Shown one piece after another: positions 61,111 through 64,000 of a stretch of 64,000 nt of DNA. Every line of letters starts with the position of its first letter. Position 1 is the stretch's first letter. The notes beneath the pieces are model-generated. The model did no database searches, was not told where the DNA came from, and worked only from the letters and a program-made list of their open reading frames with translations. The position numbers and the translations under genes are program-made. Source of the stretch: Henckelia pumila (taxonomy: Eukaryota; Streptophyta; Magnoliopsida; Lamiales; Gesneriaceae); contig NW_027331831.1 of the NCBI RefSeq assembly GCF_033568475.1, forward strand, positions 9,424,001 to 9,488,000. The letters run 5' to 3'.

Positions 61111-62319
61111 TTTAGGCTACGTTTGGTACCTGGTATTAGAAGGGATAGTGGGTTCTAAATTGGTTCAATCTCACGTTTGGTAGAATTTTTGTTAAACCAA
61201 CCTAATGAAGGCGGGAAGGGATTGAGCCACTTAAAGAAGGTTAACTAAACCTTCACGCCACCTATGTATTGAGAATCACTCTTTTTATCCTAAGGTCATT
61301 TTTTATGAATACCCCCACTATTTCTATTCCAAGCTGATTTTCTATATTGCGGAAAAAACAACACATAATTATATATATATATATACAATTATGCAGGGGA
61401 AAATGGGGCGCCAGCTATGTGTCTTATTTTCTTTCTTTTTTAAAGTTTTATTTGAGTTTTTTTATTTTTTAAAAAACACACACACACACTTTCCCCATTC
61501 CACCGCATCGGAGAAGAAGAACTCAAGGGGGCTGCATTTCCACCGACCGACCATCTTGCATTTCCACCGATCGACCATCCACGTCCAGCCACCCCTTGCT
61601 CCACCATCGTGCCTCGCGCTTTTTCAGCCTTTTGGACATGGCGAGGGAGTTGCTGAAATGCTTGGATATTCTTCCTTCGATGAGTTTTCGGGTGGTGATG
61701 GTGGGCGGTCGTCGGGGTGGTCGGCGAAGGGTGGCAGCAAGACTCGTCGGCTATTAGCTGTTGCAGATCTTGATTTTTTCTCTGGATCGATCTCTTGGTT
61801 CGGCAGCAGATCTGGGGAATTTTTCTCATAGTTGCAGACCTTGGAGGTGTTGGGCGTAAGGGGGTGGCCGGCGAGTGGCAGCCTTCGGTGGTGGAGAGTC
61901 CGGCGTGACGGTGGATGAGGTGATGGTTGGCCGGGTGGGGTGGTTCTTGGGATGATGGTTGTTCATGCCTTTTATAGTTGATTTTATTTTTATTTTTATT
62001 TTTTTAATAAAATTAAATTAGTTTTTTAAATGTGTATCTTATCTAATATTTTATTGTACAGATTCCAATATTTTCTTCTGAAATTGACACTCATATCAAA
62101 TTTCTTTTACGTTTTTATTAATAAAAAAATTATAAAAAAAATTATGTTTGGGAACCATGCCCCACGCACGAGTGACATGTACTCTTTTATTTAGGGTTTG
62201 TGTGGAAAGCACCCCAACACAAGGAAAAAATTTTTAATTTTTTTTTTATATAAATAAACAAGGCTGTAGCTGGCGTTCGAATTCGGATGCCGGCTACAAC
62301 CTTGGGAGCTGTAGTTAAT
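61111..62319. mobile_element. Unresolved insertion in hAT copy B with Harbinger-like left end
   Basis: At 61111 the hAT match stops and TTA is followed by GGCTACGTTTGGTACC, a form common at ends of PIF/Harbinger elements. The block then holds a GC-richer part (61490-61960) with no recognisable domain in either frame, and ends with the left arm of an inverted repeat. The matching right terminal repeat was not found, so the element's extent is open. It also replaces about 125 bases present in copy A. Confidence 0.4.
61963..62313. repeat. Left arm of a 350-bp inverted repeat
   Basis: It runs from TCATGCCTTTTATAGTTGA to CTTGGGAGCTGTA and is closely matched, reversed, by 62717-63066. Both arms hold GTAGCTGGC, CACGCACGAGTGACATGTAC and a TCTAATATTTTATTGTACAG block. 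Confidence 0.85.
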
Positions 62320-62716
62320 CCAATCAAATTTCAATAAATTAAATCGTGACATTTGATTATTGATTAACTTGTATTACCGTGTAAGTTCTCAATTTGTGAT
62401 ATGAAGTTAGAAACAAGAAAAGATGACAAGTCATTCTCCCTCAATTTTATTTCCCCAAATTTTTGTCCGAACTCCAAAGGCGATCTGATGATTGTTATTT
62501 TATAAAATTTAAGTTTATCAGGTTTTAACTTGGGTCTTTACAATGGACCAATAACTTTCTTTGTAAAAAAAGAGGCAGTGAAAAAGAATCAAACACGGGT
62601 CTTGTGTATTTGTTTGAAAGTGTTTGACCATTAGGGTAACCGCAACGGTAGGTTTTATATATATATATATATATAAAAGTTGGGTATTGCAGGTTGCCTG
62701 CATTGCAACCTGCAGG

Positions 62717-63066
62717 TACAGCTCCCAAGGTTGTAGCTGGCATCCGAATTCGAACGCCAGCTACAGCCTTGTTTATTTATATAAAAAAAAATTTAAAAAT
62801 TTTTCCTTGTGTTGGGGTGCTCTTCACACAACCCCTAAATAAGAGAGTACATGTCACTCGTGCGTGGGGCATGGTTCCCAAACATAATTTTTTTAATAAT
62901 TTTTTTATTAATAAAAACGTAAAAGAAATTTGATATGAGTGCCAATTTCAGAAGCAAATATTGGAATCTGTACAATAAAATATTAGATAAGATACACATT
63001 TAAAAAACTAATTTAATTTTATTAAAAATTTAAAAATAAAAATAAAATCAACTATAAAAGGCATGA
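62717..63066. repeat. Right arm of the 350-bp inverted repeat
   Basis: It starts TACAGCTCCCAAGG and ends CTATAAAAGGCATGA. Its outer end supplies the TATA box in front of the Harbinger-like ORF at 63134, so this arm may be that element's 5' end. About 400 bases, mainly hAT copy B sequence, separate the arms. Confidence 0.85.
63051..63061 (+). promoter_or_regulatory. TATA box of the Harbinger-like ORF1
   Basis: ACTATAAAAGG lies about 75 bases before the ATG at 63134. Confidence 0.5.
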
Positions 63067-63133
63067 ATCTGTTTTCAATAATCATTCCAATTTCTCCTTG
63101 AAACACCTTCGTATATTTTTCTTCATAAATCAA

Positions 63134-64000
63134 ATGACATATCAATTCTCTGGTTCATTCAACAATAATTTAGGTTCTCCAAATACAGAAAAAAAATTCA
63201 AACTTTCAAAATTCACAATCTCGTTCTCGTCTCAACCCTCGTCCTTCTGAATTTCCTTACTCATCTTATTTATCACAAAATATTCCCACTGGTTCGAATG
63301 TTGTTCCTAATTTTCCACATAACATTCCAACTGGTTCGAATATCGTTCCTAACCCTCAATATGATGTCACACCATTCTCATGTATTCCCTTATCCACCAC
63401 CATGGAACATCTCACCAAGTGAATCTCAAAACTTTGGTTTCGGAGAATCTGGATCCGATAGAGAGCCAACAACACGAATTTTAAGGTTTGGTTCTCAAAT
63501 TCCTCAACATTCGACGCAACCTGGGATAGAAAATATTAACCTCGATGATGATGATATAGGTGCAAAAGAAAAAAAATGTTCCTCGTAATAAATGTAAGGT
63601 GATGTGGTCAACTAAGGATGAGAAATGCCTTGCTAGAGTTTGGGGTACTATTTACTACCAACGGCCCAAAAGTTGGCAACGCACAAAAAATTAAGCATTT
63701 CTGGCAAAGTACCGTCATATATTATAATGATAATCAACCCGTGGGAACACCAATGAGAGAATGGAATGCGATAAAATCGCATTATTATCGTGTCATGCCT
63801 GATGTTGAGAATTTTTCGAGATGATACAACAATTTTCTCAACAATCAGGCTAGTGGTCAAAGTGACGCTGATGTTTTAGTTGCTGCACATGATATGTGGA
63901 AAACGTCAAACAAGAATAAGACATTCAAATACGAACATGTGTGGAAGATTGTAATGAAGGGCGAGAAATGAGCTTCTCAATCACTTGGGCATCAAGCTAA
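63134..64000 (+). pseudogene. Broken PIF/Harbinger ORF1-like (Myb/SANT-like) protein gene, runs off the window
   Basis: From ATG at 63134 (MTYQFSGSFNNNLGSPN) the coding signal switches frames several times. It includes a duplicated IPTGSN motif near 63280-63350, then a Myb/SANT-like region: TKDEKCLARVW, VGNAQKIKHFWQ, GTPMREWNAIKSHYYRV, YNNFLNNQASGQSDADVL and HDMWKTSNKNKTFKYEHVW. These are the hallmarks of plant proteins often misnamed glutathione S-transferase T3-like, which accompany Harbinger transposases. Frameshifts lie near 63170 and 63580-63650, with stops near 63820 and 63969. The transposase ORF2 would lie beyond the edge. Confidence 0.7.

Larger units (their letters stand above)
48521..62548 (-). 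mobile_element. hAT-family transposon remnant, copy B, split by later insertions
   Basis: The copy resumes the same unit as copy A: 48521-49247 matches 45186-45905; 58854-61110 matches about 45903-48165; 62320-62548 matches 48290-48512. A copia element (49248-58853) and a second block (about 61111-62319) interrupt it. Head-to-tail arrangement with copy A suggests a tandem duplication rather than two independent insertions. Confidence 0.7.

Overview
This window is nuclear DNA of a flowering plant, most likely a eudicot. The signs are a strongly AT-rich background, short introns with GT-AG ends, plant-only gene families (a peroxisomal naphthoate synthase, an E-class pentatricopeptide protein, a BOI-like RING protein, a proline-rich polygalacturonase) and dense plant transposons (Ty1/copia, Ty3/gypsy, hAT, Harbinger-like and foldback elements). 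No species can be named from the sequence alone.

Host genes, all on the minus strand: two almost identical 1,4-dihydroxy-2-naphthoyl-CoA synthase genes (945-2565 and 8844-10477), each with seven exons that splice to 333 residues; a seven-exon polygalacturonase with a proline-rich N-terminal extension (20392-23355, 562 residues); an intronless PLS/E-type PPR gene (26072-28075, 667 residues); and a three-exon BOI-like RING E3 ligase (30023-31167, 281 residues). These genes show no operon-like or pathway link to one another; only the two synthase copies are related, by a recent tandem duplication that also carried promoter, introns and 3' flank.

Transposons fill the rest. From 5.1 to 7.1 kb lie two related LTR-like fragments in inverted orientation, then a 0.3 kb foldback element. 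At 11-14 kb are small inverted-repeat elements. At 14537-18727 is a complete LTR retrotransposon carrying only a broken gag and a 53-bp tandem array (a TR-GAG type). At 28.5-29.8 kb are two Tourist-like MITEs. At 33761-39886 is an older, decayed Ty1/copia element. At 39.9-43.5 kb are a hAT-like element with a foldback element nested inside it and a second, larger foldback element.

The right third (45.2-62.5 kb) is two head-to-tail copies of a dead hAT transposase gene of the TTF/DUF4371 (ZMYM1-like) type. The second copy is split by a young 9.6 kb Ty1/copia element (49248-58853) with nearly identical 1.86 kb LTRs, one frameshift, and a striking GC-rich hairpin-forming array in its 5' leader. 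The window ends in a 350-bp inverted repeat and a broken Myb/SANT-like ORF1 of the PIF/Harbinger type running off the edge.

No clearly new biological system was found. The strongest items for follow-up are the twin naphthoate synthases, the gag-only retroelement, the GC-rich leader of the young copia element and the shared lesions of the tandem hAT copies.
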